From Sulfitobacter sp. SK011 (GTDB lineage: Bacteria > Pseudomonadota > Alphaproteobacteria > Rhodobacterales > Rhodobacteraceae), in contig NZ_CP025803.1 in the NCBI RefSeq assembly GCF_003352065.1, forward strand, positions 1,901,574-1,965,573: a stretch of 64,000 nt of DNA. Reading direction: 5' to 3'. The position numbers and the translations under genes were made by a program. Positions 16,953 through 25,963 of the stretch are shown here, one piece after another. The notes below the pieces were generated by a model, which saw only the letters and a program-made list of their open reading frames with translations, was not told where the DNA came from and did no database searches. How positions within the stretch are numbered: position 1 is the first letter of the stretch; each line of letters begins with the position of its first letter.

Positions 16953-17336
16953 ATGGGCATTCTCAAATCAGTTTTCAGGGCGCTCACGTGGTGGGATGGC
17001 CAAACGTTGAACACCCAGCTTTTCACCTGGCGCAAGGGCACCAAGGTGGGCGAGGATGATCAAGGCAATATCTATTACCGCAATGCAGACGACAGCAGGC
17101 GGTGGGTTATCTTTAACGGTGAAATGGAAGCAAGCCGGGTGAACCCCGATTGGCACGGCTGGCTGCACCACACATGGAATGAGACGCCCACAGACAAGCC
17201 TTTGACCCATAAGAAGTGGGAAAAACCCCATGTGGAGAACCTGACCGGGACTGCGCTGGCCTATGCGCCCGCCGGGTCGATCCGTCAGGCAAATCCAGCG
17301 GACCGTTCCGATTATGAGGCCTGGAGCCCGGAATAA
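16953..17336 (+). CDS. NDUFA12-family complex I accessory subunit
   Basis: A 127-residue protein of the NDUFA12/B17.2 family, a supernumerary subunit of NADH:ubiquinone oxidoreductase conserved from alphaproteobacteria to mitochondria. Family landmarks are [47 protein letters not shown] and a C-terminal YEAWSPE. GGAGACC precedes the ATG. It is usually encoded away from the nuo operon and next to the DUF2155 gene, as here. Confidence 0.93.
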   Translation: MGILKSVFRALTWWDGQTLNTQLFTWRKGTKVGEDDQGNIYYRNADDSRRWVIFNGEMEASRVNPDWHGWLHHTWNETPTDKPLTHKKWEKPHVENLTGTALAYAPAGSIRQANPADRSDYEAWSPE

Positions 17337-17369
17337 GACCGGGCTTTGCCCCTTTAGAGTGCACAATTG

Positions 17370-17744
17370 ATGTCAAATTGGAACTGCATGATGTGGAAGT
17401 CTTTGATATTGCTGCCTTTGCTTGCGTCCCCACTCGCGGCGCAACAAGTGACGTCGGCACCGGGTGGGGTGCTGCGCGCACTGGACAAGACATCCGGCCA
17501 GACCACAGATATCGAGATGATCTCAGGTCAATCCGCGACCCTTGGCACCTTGCAGATTGTGATGTCTGATTGCCGTTATCCGGCTGGCAACCCGGCCGGC
17601 AACGCCTATGCCGCCCTGGAAATATCTGAAAGAGGTAAGTCCGGGACGGTTTTTTCCGGTTGGATGATCGCATCCTCGCCAGCGCTTTCCGCGATGGAGC
17701 ATCAACGCTACGATGTGTGGGTCATGCGCTGTACGACATCATAA
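17370..17744 (+). CDS. DUF2155 domain-containing exported protein
   Basis: A protein of about 124 residues. A signal peptide ([20 protein letters not shown]) precedes a DUF2155 domain: [16 protein letters not shown], then [48 protein letters not shown]. Function is unknown; the family is typical of alphaproteobacteria and lies beside NDUFA12 and aat in many of them. The start is uncertain: ATGs at 17370, 17388 and 17391 are in frame, and 17388 would give the tightest signal peptide. The last 37 nt overlap the convergent aat gene. Confidence 0.82.
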   Translation: MSNWNCMMWKSLILLPLLASPLAAQQVTSAPGGVLRALDKTSGQTTDIEMISGQSATLGTLQIVMSDCRYPAGNPAGNAYAALEISERGKSGTVFSGWMIASSPALSAMEHQRYDVWVMRCTTS

Positions 17745-18343
17745 ATCGTCGTCGGCGGCGGGGCTGCAAACTGCGCATGCCCTGATTTGGCCCGGTCCAG
17801 TTCTGCATGATAGGCCGCTTTGGTAATCTCAACTGCACCCAGCGACGCCAGATGCTCGGTCAGAAACTGCGTATCAAACAGTGTAAAGCCCGCGCGAAGT
17901 AAACGGTCCACCAATACCGCCAGTGCCATTTTTGAGGCGTTTGTGCGCCGTGAAAACATGCTTTCCCCGAAAAACGCAGTGCCCAATGTGACCCCGTAAA
18001 CACCGCCAACAAGCATTTCACCGTCCCAAATCTCAACCGAATGTGCATGACCCTTGTCATGTAGCGCACTGTATATTTTCGATATTTCTTCGTTGATCCA
18101 AGTGTCGGTGCGGTCTGCGCATCCCGCAACGACGCCCGCGAAATCCTGATCGATACTGGTGGTGAACGCCGTCCGCCGCATGTCTTTGATTAAAGAACGC
18201 GACAAATGAAAGCCATCAAGCGGCATCACCCCGCGGCGGCGTGGATCGACCCAGAAAATCTCCGGATCGTCCCGGTGTTCGGCCATTGGAAAGATTCCAA
18301 TGGAATAGCCGTGCAACAACAGTTCCGGCGTCAGCTCGGCCAT
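17708..18343 (-). CDS. aat: Leucyl/phenylalanyl-tRNA-protein transferase
   Basis: 211 residues, full family length. Motifs: [10 protein letters not shown] and [14 protein letters not shown] at the N-terminus, [10 protein letters not shown] and [21 protein letters not shown] in the centre, and [15 protein letters not shown] at the C-terminus. The enzyme adds Leu or Phe to N-terminal Arg/Lys, making substrates for ClpAP in the N-end rule pathway. It is 6 bp downstream of accC on the same strand, so it probably belongs to the accBC transcript. Confidence 0.96.
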   Translation of the reverse strand: MAELTPELLLHGYSIGIFPMAEHRDDPEIFWVDPRRRGVMPLDGFHLSRSLIKDMRRTAFTTSIDQDFAGVVAGCADRTDTWINEEISKIYSALHDKGHAHSVEIWDGEMLVGGVYGVTLGTAFFGESMFSRRTNASKMALAVLVDRLLRAGFTLFDTQFLTEHLASLGAVEITKAAYHAELDRAKSGHAQFAAPPPTTIYDVVQRMTHTS

Positions 18344-18349
18344 TGCAGA

Positions 18350-19702
18350 TCAGGCTTCGCCGAGGTTGGTTTCCAGCCAATGTTCCAACCAGTGGATGTT
18401 GTAAGCGCCGGTTTGCACCGCTTCTTCTTCCAGCAAGGCGCGAAACAGCGGAATCGTGGTATCGACGCCATCAATGATCAACTCGCCCAGGGCGCGTCCC
18501 AACCGGGCGAGGGCTTCGGGGCGGTCACGGCCATGAACGATCAGTTTGCCAATCAGGCTGTCGTAATAGGGAGGGATCGAATAGCCGTCATACAAGGCGG
18601 AATCCATCCGCACGCCCAGACCTCCGGGGGCATGATACTGGCTGATCCGACCGGGTGAGGGGCGGAAATTTGGCAGTTTCTCAGCGTTCAGCCGCACTTC
18701 GATGGCATGACCGTTGATTTTGAGGTTTTCTTGTGTGAATTCCATCGGCAAGCCAGACGCGACGCGGATCTGCTCGCGCACCAGATCGACGCCAAAAATG
18801 CCTTCGGTCACGGGGTGTTCGACCTGCAACCGGGTGTTCATTTCGATGAAATAGAATTCGCCGTTCTCATAGAGAAACTCGATGGTGCCAGCGCCGATAT
18901 AACTGATATCCGCCATCGCATCGGCACAGACCTTGCCAATCCGTGCGCGTTCTTCGGCGCTGATCGCGGGGCCGGGGGCCTCTTCAAACACTTTCTGGTG
19001 GCGGCGTTGCAGCGAACAATCGCGTTCGCCCAAATGCACAGCGCGGCCTTTGCCATCGCCAAAGACCTGAATTTCAATGTGCCGCGGCGTGGTCAGATAT
19101 TTCTCAATATAGACTTCGTCGTTGCCAAAGTTTGATTTGCCTTCCGCACGCGCGGTCTGAAAGGCGCGTTCCATATCCTTGGCGGTCTGGGCAACTTTCA
19201 TGCCTTTGCCGCCACCGCCGGCGGTGGCTTTGATGATCACCGGATACCCGATTTCGGCACCCAGCTTCTTGGCCTCGTCAAGGGTGGCCACGCCGCCCTC
19301 TGATCCCGGAACGCAGGGCACGCCGAGCTTTTTCATCGTATCCTTGGCGGTGATCTTGTCGCCCATGATGCGAATGTGTTCTGCTGTGGGGCCAATAAAG
19401 GTAAGGCCATGATCCTCGATCACCTGCACGAAACCGGCGTTCTCTGACAGAAAACCATATCCGGGGTGGATCGCCTCGGCACCTGTGATCTCGCAGGCGG
19501 CGATGATGGCTGGGATCGAAAGATAGGATTGCTGGCTTGATGGCGGGCCGATGCAAACAGATTCGTCCGCCATCCGCACATGCATCGCGTCACTGTCCGC
19601 CGTTGAATGCACAGCGACCGATTTGACGCCCATTTCACGGGCGGCGCGGATGACGCGCAGGGCAATCTCGCCCCGGTTTGCGACAAGGATTTTGTTGAAC
19701 AT
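18350..19702 (-). CDS. accC: Biotin carboxylase subunit of acetyl-CoA carboxylase
   Basis: 450 residues of the biotin carboxylase family. ATP-grasp domain with the glycine-rich loop [14 protein letters not shown], catalytic region [20 protein letters not shown], and [16 protein letters not shown]. It carboxylates biotin on AccB, the first step of malonyl-CoA synthesis for the fatty acid genes seen at 43-48 kb. It is 10 bp downstream of accB on the same strand. Confidence 0.97.
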   Translation of the reverse strand: MFNKILVANRGEIALRVIRAAREMGVKSVAVHSTADSDAMHVRMADESVCIGPPSSQQSYLSIPAIIAACEITGAEAIHPGYGFLSENAGFVQVIEDHGLTFIGPTAEHIRIMGDKITAKDTMKKLGVPCVPGSEGGVATLDEAKKLGAEIGYPVIIKATAGGGGKGMKVAQTAKDMERAFQTARAEGKSNFGNDEVYIEKYLTTPRHIEIQVFGDGKGRAVHLGERDCSLQRRHQKVFEEAPGPAISAEERARIGKVCADAMADISYIGAGTIEFLYENGEFYFIEMNTRLQVEHPVTEGIFGVDLVREQIRVASGLPMEFTQENLKINGHAIEVRLNAEKLPNFRPSPGRISQYHAPGGLGVRMDSALYDGYSIPPYYDSLIGKLIVHGRDRPEALARLGRALGELIIDGVDTTIPLFRALLEEEAVQTGAYNIHWLEHWLETNLGEA

Positions 19703-19712
19703 TGTCAGCGCC

Positions 19713-20216
19713 CTATTCGAGGATCACAAGCGGCGCACCGAATTCGACCGCATCGCCATCACCCACGATGATGCGCTTGACCGTGCCTGAGCGGGGGGCG
19801 GGGATGTGGTTCATGGTCTTCATCGCCTCAACGATCAGCAATGTGTCGCCTTCGGCGACAGTTGCACCAACCGAGATGAAGGCAGGCGCGCCCGGTTCGC
19901 CCTGCATATAGACCGTCCCAACCATGGGTGAGGTCACGGCACCGGGGTGATCTGCGGGGTCTGCTGGGCCATCGTTACCGGCTGCGGGGGCAGGGGATAC
20001 TGAGGGCGCATGAGGTTGAGGTGTCGGCGCTGGTGCCGCGTGCATCTGCTGCGGTGCCATGATTTGTTGTGGAGGTTTGCGGCTGACGCGCACGTTCAGA
20101 CTGTCGTCTTCTGCATAGTCACGCTTGACCTGCAACTCTGTCAGGTCGTTTTCGTTCAGCAATTCGGCCAGTGCCCGAATAAAAGCGACATCTGAATCAT
20201 GGGTATTTTTTGTCAT
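19713..20216 (-). CDS. accB: Biotin carboxyl carrier protein of acetyl-CoA carboxylase
   Basis: A protein of about 167 residues: N-terminal dimerisation region ([21 protein letters not shown]), a Pro/Ala-rich linker (about 60-90) and a C-terminal biotinyl domain with the target lysine in [10 protein letters not shown]. The residue after the lysine is Thr rather than the common Met, tolerated in the family. The ATG at 20216 is preceded by GAGGA; an upstream in-frame ATG has no such site. First gene of accB-accC-aat. Confidence 0.95.
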   Translation of the reverse strand: MTKNTHDSDVAFIRALAELLNENDLTELQVKRDYAEDDSLNVRVSRKPPQQIMAPQQMHAAPAPTPQPHAPSVSPAPAAGNDGPADPADHPGAVTSPMVGTVYMQGEPGAPAFISVGATVAEGDTLLIVEAMKTMNHIPAPRSGTVKRIIVGDGDAVEFGAPLVILE

Positions 20217-20266
20217 GTTTTCCTCAACCGGTTGGGTTGGCATTGTTGGTATATGCTCTGCCATTT

Positions 20267-20287
20267 CCCATGCTTATAAGACATGGG
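20267..20287. repeat. Hyphenated palindrome upstream of accB
   Basis: CCCATG-CTTATAAG-A-CATGGG, 51 bp upstream of accB. Both outer arms and the inner CTTATAAG are self-complementary. It could be an operator or part of the accB promoter; no known regulator is assigned. Confidence 0.4.
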
Positions 20288-20388
20288 CGGTGCCAAGGAA
20301 AGCCGCCAGTTATGTTGGTATATCTACGCCCTGTCCGGGATGGAAAATCGGAAATTTTCCAGGGCCGCGTTGCCAGGTTTGGCATCAA

Positions 20389-20428
20389 ACCGAAACCAGA
20401 TGCGCCCGCTGGACGCTCTGGTTTCGGT
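20389..20428 (-). terminator. Hairpin downstream of livF
   Basis: ACCGAAACCAGA and TCTGGTTTCGGT pair over 12 bp around a 16-nt loop, 33 bp past the livF stop. The U-tract on the minus strand is short. A further palindrome, GGAAAAT-CGGAA-ATTTTCC, follows at 20342-20360. Termination of the ABC transporter transcript before accB is the likely role. Confidence 0.5.
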
Positions 20429-20460
20429 ATTTAAGAAAGGGTGAATGGAAAAAGGGCGGA

Positions 20461-21213
20461 TCAGATCGCGAGATATTCGGCCCGCAGTTCGGCGTTTTCC
20501 AGCACTTCGGCAGCGGTGCCGTCAAAGACGATGCCCCCGGTATCAAGGATCACCGCGCGGTCGGCCAGTTTCAGCGCCCGCACCGCGTTTTGTTCGACCA
20601 GGATCGTGGTGATGCCCTGATCCTTGATCAGCGAAAGCGTCTTTTCGATCTCGTCCACGATCACCGGGGCCAGCCCTTCGTAGGGTTCATCCAGCAGCAA
20701 CACTTTGATGTCGCGCGCCAGGGCCCGGGCGATGGCGAGCATTTGCTGTTCGCCCCCGGACAATGTGATGCCTTCCTGGGATTTGCGTTCACCGAGACGG
20801 GGAAAAAGGTCGTATATCCGCTCAAGTGACCAGCCGATGGGCGGCGCGATTTGCGCCAGTTTCAGGTTTTCTTCAACGGTCAGGCCGGCGATGATGCGGC
20901 GATCTTCGGGTACCAGCGCGATACCGGCAGCTGAGGCCTGATGGCTGGCCATATTGTGCAGCGGTTGGTGGTCAAGCCAGATTTCGCCTTTGCGCGCTTC
21001 GGGACTGTCCAACCGGGCGATGGCGCGCAGGGTAGATGTTTTGCCCGCGCCGTTTCGGCCCAATAACGCCAGAATTTCGCCCTCGTGTACGTTAAAGCTG
21101 ACGCCTTGCACGATATAGCTTTCGCCGTAATAGGCGTGCAGGTCCCAGACAGACAGAAATGCGGGGGCCGTGGCGGCATGATTGGCGTTGCGTTCAATGG
21201 TTTGGGTTGTCAT
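20461..21213 (-). CDS. livF: Branched-chain amino-acid-type ABC transporter ATPase (LivF)
   Basis: A protein of about 250 residues, cytoplasmic ATPase. Walker A GRNGAGKTST, signature LSGGEQQMLAIARALA, Walker B VLLLDEPYEGLAP and an H-loop region replaced by Gln-type VEQN, as in LivF proteins. AAGGAA precedes the ATG at 21213. It is the last gene of a five-gene transporter operon and probably heterodimerises with LivG. The transported solute cannot be read from sequence; amino acids, amides or urea are all possible for this family. Confidence 0.92.
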   Translation of the reverse strand: MTTQTIERNANHAATAPAFLSVWDLHAYYGESYIVQGVSFNVHEGEILALLGRNGAGKTSTLRAIARLDSPEARKGEIWLDHQPLHNMASHQASAAGIALVPEDRRIIAGLTVEENLKLAQIAPPIGWSLERIYDLFPRLGERKSQEGITLSGGEQQMLAIARALARDIKVLLLDEPYEGLAPVIVDEIEKTLSLIKDQGITTILVEQNAVRALKLADRAVILDTGGIVFDGTAAEVLENAELRAEYLAI

Positions 21214-21265
21214 GTCTATTCCTTTTGCGGATGTGTCGTAAGGTGGACGCGCCGTCCACCCTCGT

Positions 21266-22030
21266 TCAGGCCGCGTCTTGGCTCTCGCCCAGATACGCTT
21301 CACGCACTTTGGGGTGGCCTTTGATCTTGTCGGGTGTGTCTTCAACCAGCGGGGTGCCCTGGGCGAGCACGGTGATGCGTTCGGCCAGCGAGAACACCAC
21401 ATGCATGTCGTGTTCGATAATCGCGATGGTAATGTCGCGTTCCTCTTTGATCTGTTTGAGCAGATCAATGGTGTTGTTGGTGTCTGCGCGCGCCATACCA
21501 GCGGTGGGTTCATCCAGCAGCAACAGGCGCGGGTCCTGCGCCAGACACATCGCAATCTCAAGCCGCCTTTTGTCACCACGTGACATGGAGGCCGAATGCA
21601 TGTCGCGTTTCTCGACCAGTTTCATCTCTTCAAGCATGTGCATCGCTTTGTCGTATATCTCTTTTTCGTTCATCACGCTTTCGATCGCATGCATCCGAAA
21701 CGCGCCATCACGTTTGGCAAAGCAGGGGATCAGCATGTTTTCCAGGACCGTCAGATCGCCAAAAATCTCAGGCGTCTGAAAGACCCGTGAAATGCCCATC
21801 TGGTTGATCTCATAGGGCTTGCGGCCCAGGACCGATTGACCGTCGAACATGACCGACCCCGTGTCCGGGATCAGCTTGCCGACAAGACAATTCAGCAGTG
21901 TCGATTTGCCAGCCCCGTTGGGGCCGATAATCGCGTGAACAGTGTTTTCTTCGATGTTCAGATTGACATCGCCCAAGGCCTGAAGACCCCCAAAGCGTTT
22001 GCCGACGTTTTTAACCTCAAGAATGGCCAT
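21266..22030 (-). CDS. livG: Branched-chain amino-acid-type ABC transporter ATPase (LivG)
   Basis: A protein of about 254 residues starting MAILEVKNVGKRFGGLQAL. Walker A GPNGAGKSTL, signature MSRGDKRRLEIAMCLA, Walker B LLLLDEPTAGMARAD and H-loop IIEHDMHVV. The insertion between Walker A and the signature (VFQTPEIFGDLTVLENML) is typical of LivG. The start at 22030 follows GGAG by 9 bases and leaves 13 bp after livM. An upstream in-frame start would overlap livM. Partner of LivF. Confidence 0.92.
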   Translation of the reverse strand: MAILEVKNVGKRFGGLQALGDVNLNIEENTVHAIIGPNGAGKSTLLNCLVGKLIPDTGSVMFDGQSVLGRKPYEINQMGISRVFQTPEIFGDLTVLENMLIPCFAKRDGAFRMHAIESVMNEKEIYDKAMHMLEEMKLVEKRDMHSASMSRGDKRRLEIAMCLAQDPRLLLLDEPTAGMARADTNNTIDLLKQIKEERDITIAIIEHDMHVVFSLAERITVLAQGTPLVEDTPDKIKGHPKVREAYLGESQDAA

Positions 22031-22043
22031 CTGCGGTTGCTCC

Positions 22044-23252
22044 TTATTCTGCGGGGGTTGTTTTGCCATCGGCGGTGTCATCCGATGGTTTTTTGCGTTT
22101 CAGCAGGCGGCCGATGCGTTGGCCCCCTTCGACAAGCCCACCGGGCAGGAAGATCACAACCAGCATGAACATCAGACCAAGCGTCAGGTGCCAGCCTTTG
22201 CCCACAAACGGGTGGATGATAAACACCATGAAATCCTCAAGCCCGTCGGGCATGAATGAAAACCAGCTGTGCAACACGTTGTCGTTGATCTTGGCAAAGA
22301 TGTTTTCGAAGTACTTGATGAAACCGGCACCAAGGACAGGTCCGATCAACGTGCCAGCACCGCCAAGGATGGTCATCAGCACAACCTCGCCCGAGGCGGT
22401 CCATTGCATCCGTTCGGCCCCGGCAAGCGGGTCCATTGAGGCCAGCAACCCCCCCGCAAGACCGGCATACATGCCCGAGATTACAAATGCTGCGAGCGTG
22501 TAGGGCCGCGTGTTCAGCCCTGTGTAGTTCATCCGCTGCTGGTTCGATTTCACCGCGCGCAGCATCATCCCAAAAGGCGATCGGAAGATGCGGATGGCGA
22601 GGTAAAAGGCCAAGAGCATGATGATTGCGCAGAGGTAATAGCCGGTAGAGAAATCAAAGCTCCAGCCCCCGACATTCATCGTGTAGGTTGATTGCATCTC
22701 CTGCCCGAACAAATGCGGAATATTGGGCAGCGCATCATTGTGGAAATACTGCGGGTCAGAGGTATAGACCTGCAAGCCGGTTTCGCCATTGGTAATCGGC
22801 GTGCCAAAAAAGCGTCCGATCAGGTCGGAATAGGCGATGGCGAACAGCATCTGAGCGAAAGCAAGGGTGAGGATTGAAAAATAGATCCCAGAGCGCCGCA
22901 AGGATATGTATCCGATCGCCAGCGCGAAGATGCCCGAAACAACGATGGAAAGAAAGATGCCGGGGATGATGTTGTATCCCAGAAGCTTGAACATCCAAAC
23001 GGCTGAGTAAGACCCCACACCCAGGAAGGCGGCGTGACCGAAGCTGAGGTAGCCTGTGAGCCCAAAGAGCAGGTTAAAGCCAATCGCAAGAATGCCGAAG
23101 ATCACAAAGCGCTGCATCAGGTCGGGATAGCCAGCGTTGAATTGTGCCATCGCCGATGCTGTCGGAAAGGGGTTCAGCAGAAAAGGGGCCGCTAGCGCCA
23201 TAACGGCGACAACGATCAGCAGGCGGGTATCGCGTTTTTCTAGTCCAAACAT
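22044..23252 (-). CDS. livM: Branched-chain amino-acid-type ABC transporter permease (LivM)
   Basis: A 402-residue integral membrane permease of the LivM family. Characteristic segments are [25 protein letters not shown] and [32 protein letters not shown] roughly 60-residue periplasmic loop ([15 protein letters not shown] region) interrupts the membrane core, and the C-terminal tail is Lys-rich ([10 protein letters not shown]). It lies 3 bp downstream of livH and forms the permease heterodimer with LivH. Confidence 0.92.
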   Translation of the reverse strand: MFGLEKRDTRLLIVVAVMALAAPFLLNPFPTASAMAQFNAGYPDLMQRFVIFGILAIGFNLLFGLTGYLSFGHAAFLGVGSYSAVWMFKLLGYNIIPGIFLSIVVSGIFALAIGYISLRRSGIYFSILTLAFAQMLFAIAYSDLIGRFFGTPITNGETGLQVYTSDPQYFHNDALPNIPHLFGQEMQSTYTMNVGGWSFDFSTGYYLCAIIMLLAFYLAIRIFRSPFGMMLRAVKSNQQRMNYTGLNTRPYTLAAFVISGMYAGLAGGLLASMDPLAGAERMQWTASGEVVLMTILGGAGTLIGPVLGAGFIKYFENIFAKINDNVLHSWFSFMPDGLEDFMVFIIHPFVGKGWHLTLGLMFMLVVIFLPGGLVEGGQRIGRLLKRKKPSDDTADGKTTPAE

Positions 23253-23255
23253 GTT

Positions 23256-24284
23256 CTATTCCTCCATCACACCTTTGCGGCCCATCAGGCCACGGGGACG
23301 TGTCAGCAAGATGATAATGGCGACCACATAAATGATGATCTGGTCGATGCCGGGGATGACGGCTTTTACTTCGGTCAGGGATGCGAGGCTTTCCAGAATG
23401 CCAAGCATGAAGCCCGCCAGCACCGCGCCGGGCAAAGAGCCCATGCCACCCACAACAACCACAACGAAGCTGAGGACCAGAAAGTCCATACCCATGTGAT
23501 AATTGGGTGAGTTGATGGGCGCGTACATGACGCCCGCCAGACCCGCGACCGCAGCGGCGATGCCGAACATAAAGGTAAACCGCTTATCAATGTCGATGCC
23601 CAGCAGTCCCACGGTTTCGCGGTCCGCCATGCCGGCACGTACAACCATGCCAAACGTGGTGAATTGCAAAAAGGCGAAGACGGCACCGATGATCAACGTG
23701 GAAAAACCAAAATAGACCAGACGCCAGTACGGATAGGCCAGCGAGGTGTCGAGCCCCAGCATCGGCCCGAAGTCAAAGCTGCCGACAAATGCGGAAGGTG
23801 CAGGTGTCGGGATCGGGTTGGCCCCATAGAAATATTTGATCACTTCCTGCAGAACGATCGCCAACCCGAAGGTCACAAGGATCTGATCGGCGTGGGGGCG
23901 CTTGTAGAAATGTTTGATCAGCCCGCGCTCCATGATGAAACCGATGGCGAGCATCACAGGAATCGCAAACAAAATGGCCAGCGGAACGGACCAGTCGATG
24001 ATGCTGGCACCCACCTCTGGGCCAAACCAGCTTTCGACATAGGGCGTTTTAACTTTCAGGGGGTTTCCGAGAAAATCCTTCGCAGTCTCACTCACCGTTT
24101 CGGTGCTGAGTGTCAGGATTTTCTGCAAGGTAACGGAACAGAATGCCCCGATCATGAACAAGGCACCGTGGGCGAAATTGACCACCCCAAGCGTGCCAAA
24201 GATAAGTGTCAGGCCAAGGGCGATCAACGCATATGCGGATCCCTTATCGAGGCCGTTGAGAATTTGAAGAAGAATTGCGTCCAT
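23256..24284 (-). CDS. livH: Branched-chain amino-acid-type ABC transporter permease (LivH)
   Basis: A protein of about 342 residues starting MDAILLQILNGLDKGSAYAL. LivH landmarks: LTLIFGTLGVVNFAHGALFMIGAF, GIDIDKRFTFMFGIAAAVAGLAGVMYAP and VVGGMGSLPGAVLAG. An insertion of about 45 residues after the second helix (LTLSTETVSETAKDF region) makes it longer than E. coli LivH. The start at 24284 follows a GGTGGGG element. It is separated from livK by 105 bp containing a strong hairpin. Confidence 0.92.
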   Translation of the reverse strand: MDAILLQILNGLDKGSAYALIALGLTLIFGTLGVVNFAHGALFMIGAFCSVTLQKILTLSTETVSETAKDFLGNPLKVKTPYVESWFGPEVGASIIDWSVPLAILFAIPVMLAIGFIMERGLIKHFYKRPHADQILVTFGLAIVLQEVIKYFYGANPIPTPAPSAFVGSFDFGPMLGLDTSLAYPYWRLVYFGFSTLIIGAVFAFLQFTTFGMVVRAGMADRETVGLLGIDIDKRFTFMFGIAAAVAGLAGVMYAPINSPNYHMGMDFLVLSFVVVVVGGMGSLPGAVLAGFMLGILESLASLTEVKAVIPGIDQIIIYVVAIIILLTRPRGLMGRKGVMEE

Positions 24285-24343
24285 GGTCCCCACCGATTGG
24301 ATTAAGAAGTCGTGCCGGGCCAACACCCAAGCAGGATGAGGGG

Positions 24344-24369
24344 GTAGGGCGCGAGATGTCGCGCCCTAC
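24344..24369. other. Strong intercistronic hairpin between livK and livH
   Basis: GTAGGGCGCGA-GATG-TCGCGCCCTAC, an 11-bp perfect stem with a 4-nt loop. It lies 21 bp past the livK stop. Without a U-tract on the minus strand, it probably protects the livK mRNA 3' end or attenuates transcription, giving more binding protein than permease, as is known for other binding-protein operons. Confidence 0.55.
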
Positions 24370-24389
24370 GGCTTTTCTTTGGAACGATT

Positions 24390-25736
24390 TTACGCGCCTG
24401 GGTTACACTTGCCCAATTCGCCACCGGCAAACATCGGGTGATCAGGTGCATATTCGACCTGCGCCCGTGGTGTCACTTCGACGATTTCCAGTGTGTCGTA
24501 TTCGTTTGTCGGGTTCTCTTTACCCTTCATGACAAGCACGTCTTTGAAGCACTGGTGATCGGCACCGCGATAGGTGGTTGGACCATTGCCCATGCCGTCA
24601 AAGTCAAAGTCTTCAAGAGCTTCGACAACACCACATGGATTGAAGGTGCCTGCACGCTCAACCGCATCCGCATAAAGCAGCGTCTGAACATAGCATGTGT
24701 GCGCAGAGTTGGATGGGGGGCGACCGTACTTTTCACCAAATGATTTGGTGAACGCCTTTGAACCCTCATCCTGCAACTGCCAGTTCCAGTTCATCGAACC
24801 GATAACGCCTTGCACGTTGGCACCCGCACCAGCGGCCATCAACTCAGAATAAAGTGGCACGACGATCTCGAACTTCTTGCCGTTCACTTCTTTGTCGAGC
24901 AGGCCAAACTGAACCGCGTTGGTCAGTGAGTTGACCATGTTGCCACCGTAGTGGTTCAGAACCAGGACGTCGGCACCAGAGTTCAACACCGGCGCGATGT
25001 AGGCAGAGAAGTCAGTGGACGCAAGCGGCGTCAGCACGTTGTTGACGGTCTCCCAACCCATGGCTTCGGTTGCCGCGGCAATCGATTCCTGCTGAGTCCA
25101 GCCCCATGTATAGTCCGCCGTCAGGTGATAGGCGCGACGGTCGGTGCCATAGGCGTTCTTGAGCACGGGTGCCAGTGCTGCCGCAGACATGTAACCGTTA
25201 AAGAAGTGACGGAAACCATTGGCTTTCTTGTCTTTGCCTGTGGTGTCGTTTGAGTGTGTCAGACCGGCCATGAAAATCACGCCTGCCTCTTGGCAAAGGC
25301 CCTGAACAGCCACAGCCACACCCGAAGATGAGCCGCCGTTGATCATCACAGCGCCGTCTTTTTCGATCATCGACTTGGCCGAGGCACGCGCCGCATCTGA
25401 CTTTGTCTGGGTGTCACCGGTCACAAAAGTGACCTTCTTGCCCAGGATACCGTTGCCTTGCAACGCCTTGGAGCTGAATGTGTTCAGCAGGCCGCCGTCG
25501 CCTTCGCCGTTCAGGTGCTGAACAGCCAATTCCTGTGCACGCAGCTCGTCCAGACCTTCTTCGGCGTAGGGGCCGGTTTGTGGCACGTTAAAGCCCAGCG
25601 TGACGGTGTCGCCTGTTGGTGCGTTTGTGAAACCTGTGTGGCCATCGGCACGCAGGTACGTCGGCAGCGCCAGACCTGCGCCAGCGACAGCGCTGGTTTT
25701 GATCAGACCACGACGTGTCAATTTAGAAAATGACAT
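24390..25736 (-). CDS. livK: ABC transporter periplasmic substrate-binding protein (LivK/UrtA-like)
   Basis: A 448-residue type I periplasmic binding protein with a Tat-like leader (LTRRGLIKTSAVAGAGLALPTYLRA). The ligand domain begins VTLGFNVPQTGPYAEEGLDEL and includes VMINGGSSSGVAVAVQGLCQEAGV. A Tat leader and a length well over 400 place it in the large binding proteins often annotated as urea, amide or branched-chain amino acid receptors; I cannot pick one. It is first in the livKHMGF-like operon. The 227-bp region upstream is shared with the divergent scfR-like gene. Confidence 0.88.
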   Translation of the reverse strand: MSFSKLTRRGLIKTSAVAGAGLALPTYLRADGHTGFTNAPTGDTVTLGFNVPQTGPYAEEGLDELRAQELAVQHLNGEGDGGLLNTFSSKALQGNGILGKKVTFVTGDTQTKSDAARASAKSMIEKDGAVMINGGSSSGVAVAVQGLCQEAGVIFMAGLTHSNDTTGKDKKANGFRHFFNGYMSAAALAPVLKNAYGTDRRAYHLTADYTWGWTQQESIAAATEAMGWETVNNVLTPLASTDFSAYIAPVLNSGADVLVLNHYGGNMVNSLTNAVQFGLLDKEVNGKKFEIVVPLYSELMAAGAGANVQGVIGSMNWNWQLQDEGSKAFTKSFGEKYGRPPSNSAHTCYVQTLLYADAVERAGTFNPCGVVEALEDFDFDGMGNGPTTYRGADHQCFKDVLVMKGKENPTNEYDTLEIVEVTPRAQVEYAPDHPMFAGGELGKCNPGA

Positions 25737-25863
25737 GAATTCCTCCCAATTGTTGAAACTGCGCGTCCGCTATCGTTGAGCGGACGCACAACACACAAAG
25801 TGCAAATATCTTATCGCCTGTATTGTGAAAACGGATCAATAAGCCCCTTGATAAACACGACTA

Positions 25864-25906
25864 TTCTGTAAATATCTTCGCAAAGGCTTTGTCCTTTCTG
25901 TAAATA
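25864..25906. promoter_or_regulatory. Direct repeats upstream of scfR-like gene (candidate operator)
   Basis: TTCTGTAAATA occurs at 25864-25874 and again at 25896-25906, 32 bp apart (about three helical turns), and a related GTGCAAATATCTTATCG is at about 25799. They lie 58-100 bp before the regulator start and in the leader of livK. Autoregulation by the adjacent XRE protein is the simplest reading. Confidence 0.45.
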
Positions 25907-25963
25907 AAATGATGTTGCAGCGCAGAAACCCATTGATATTGCGCGATAATGTGAGGGCTGGGG

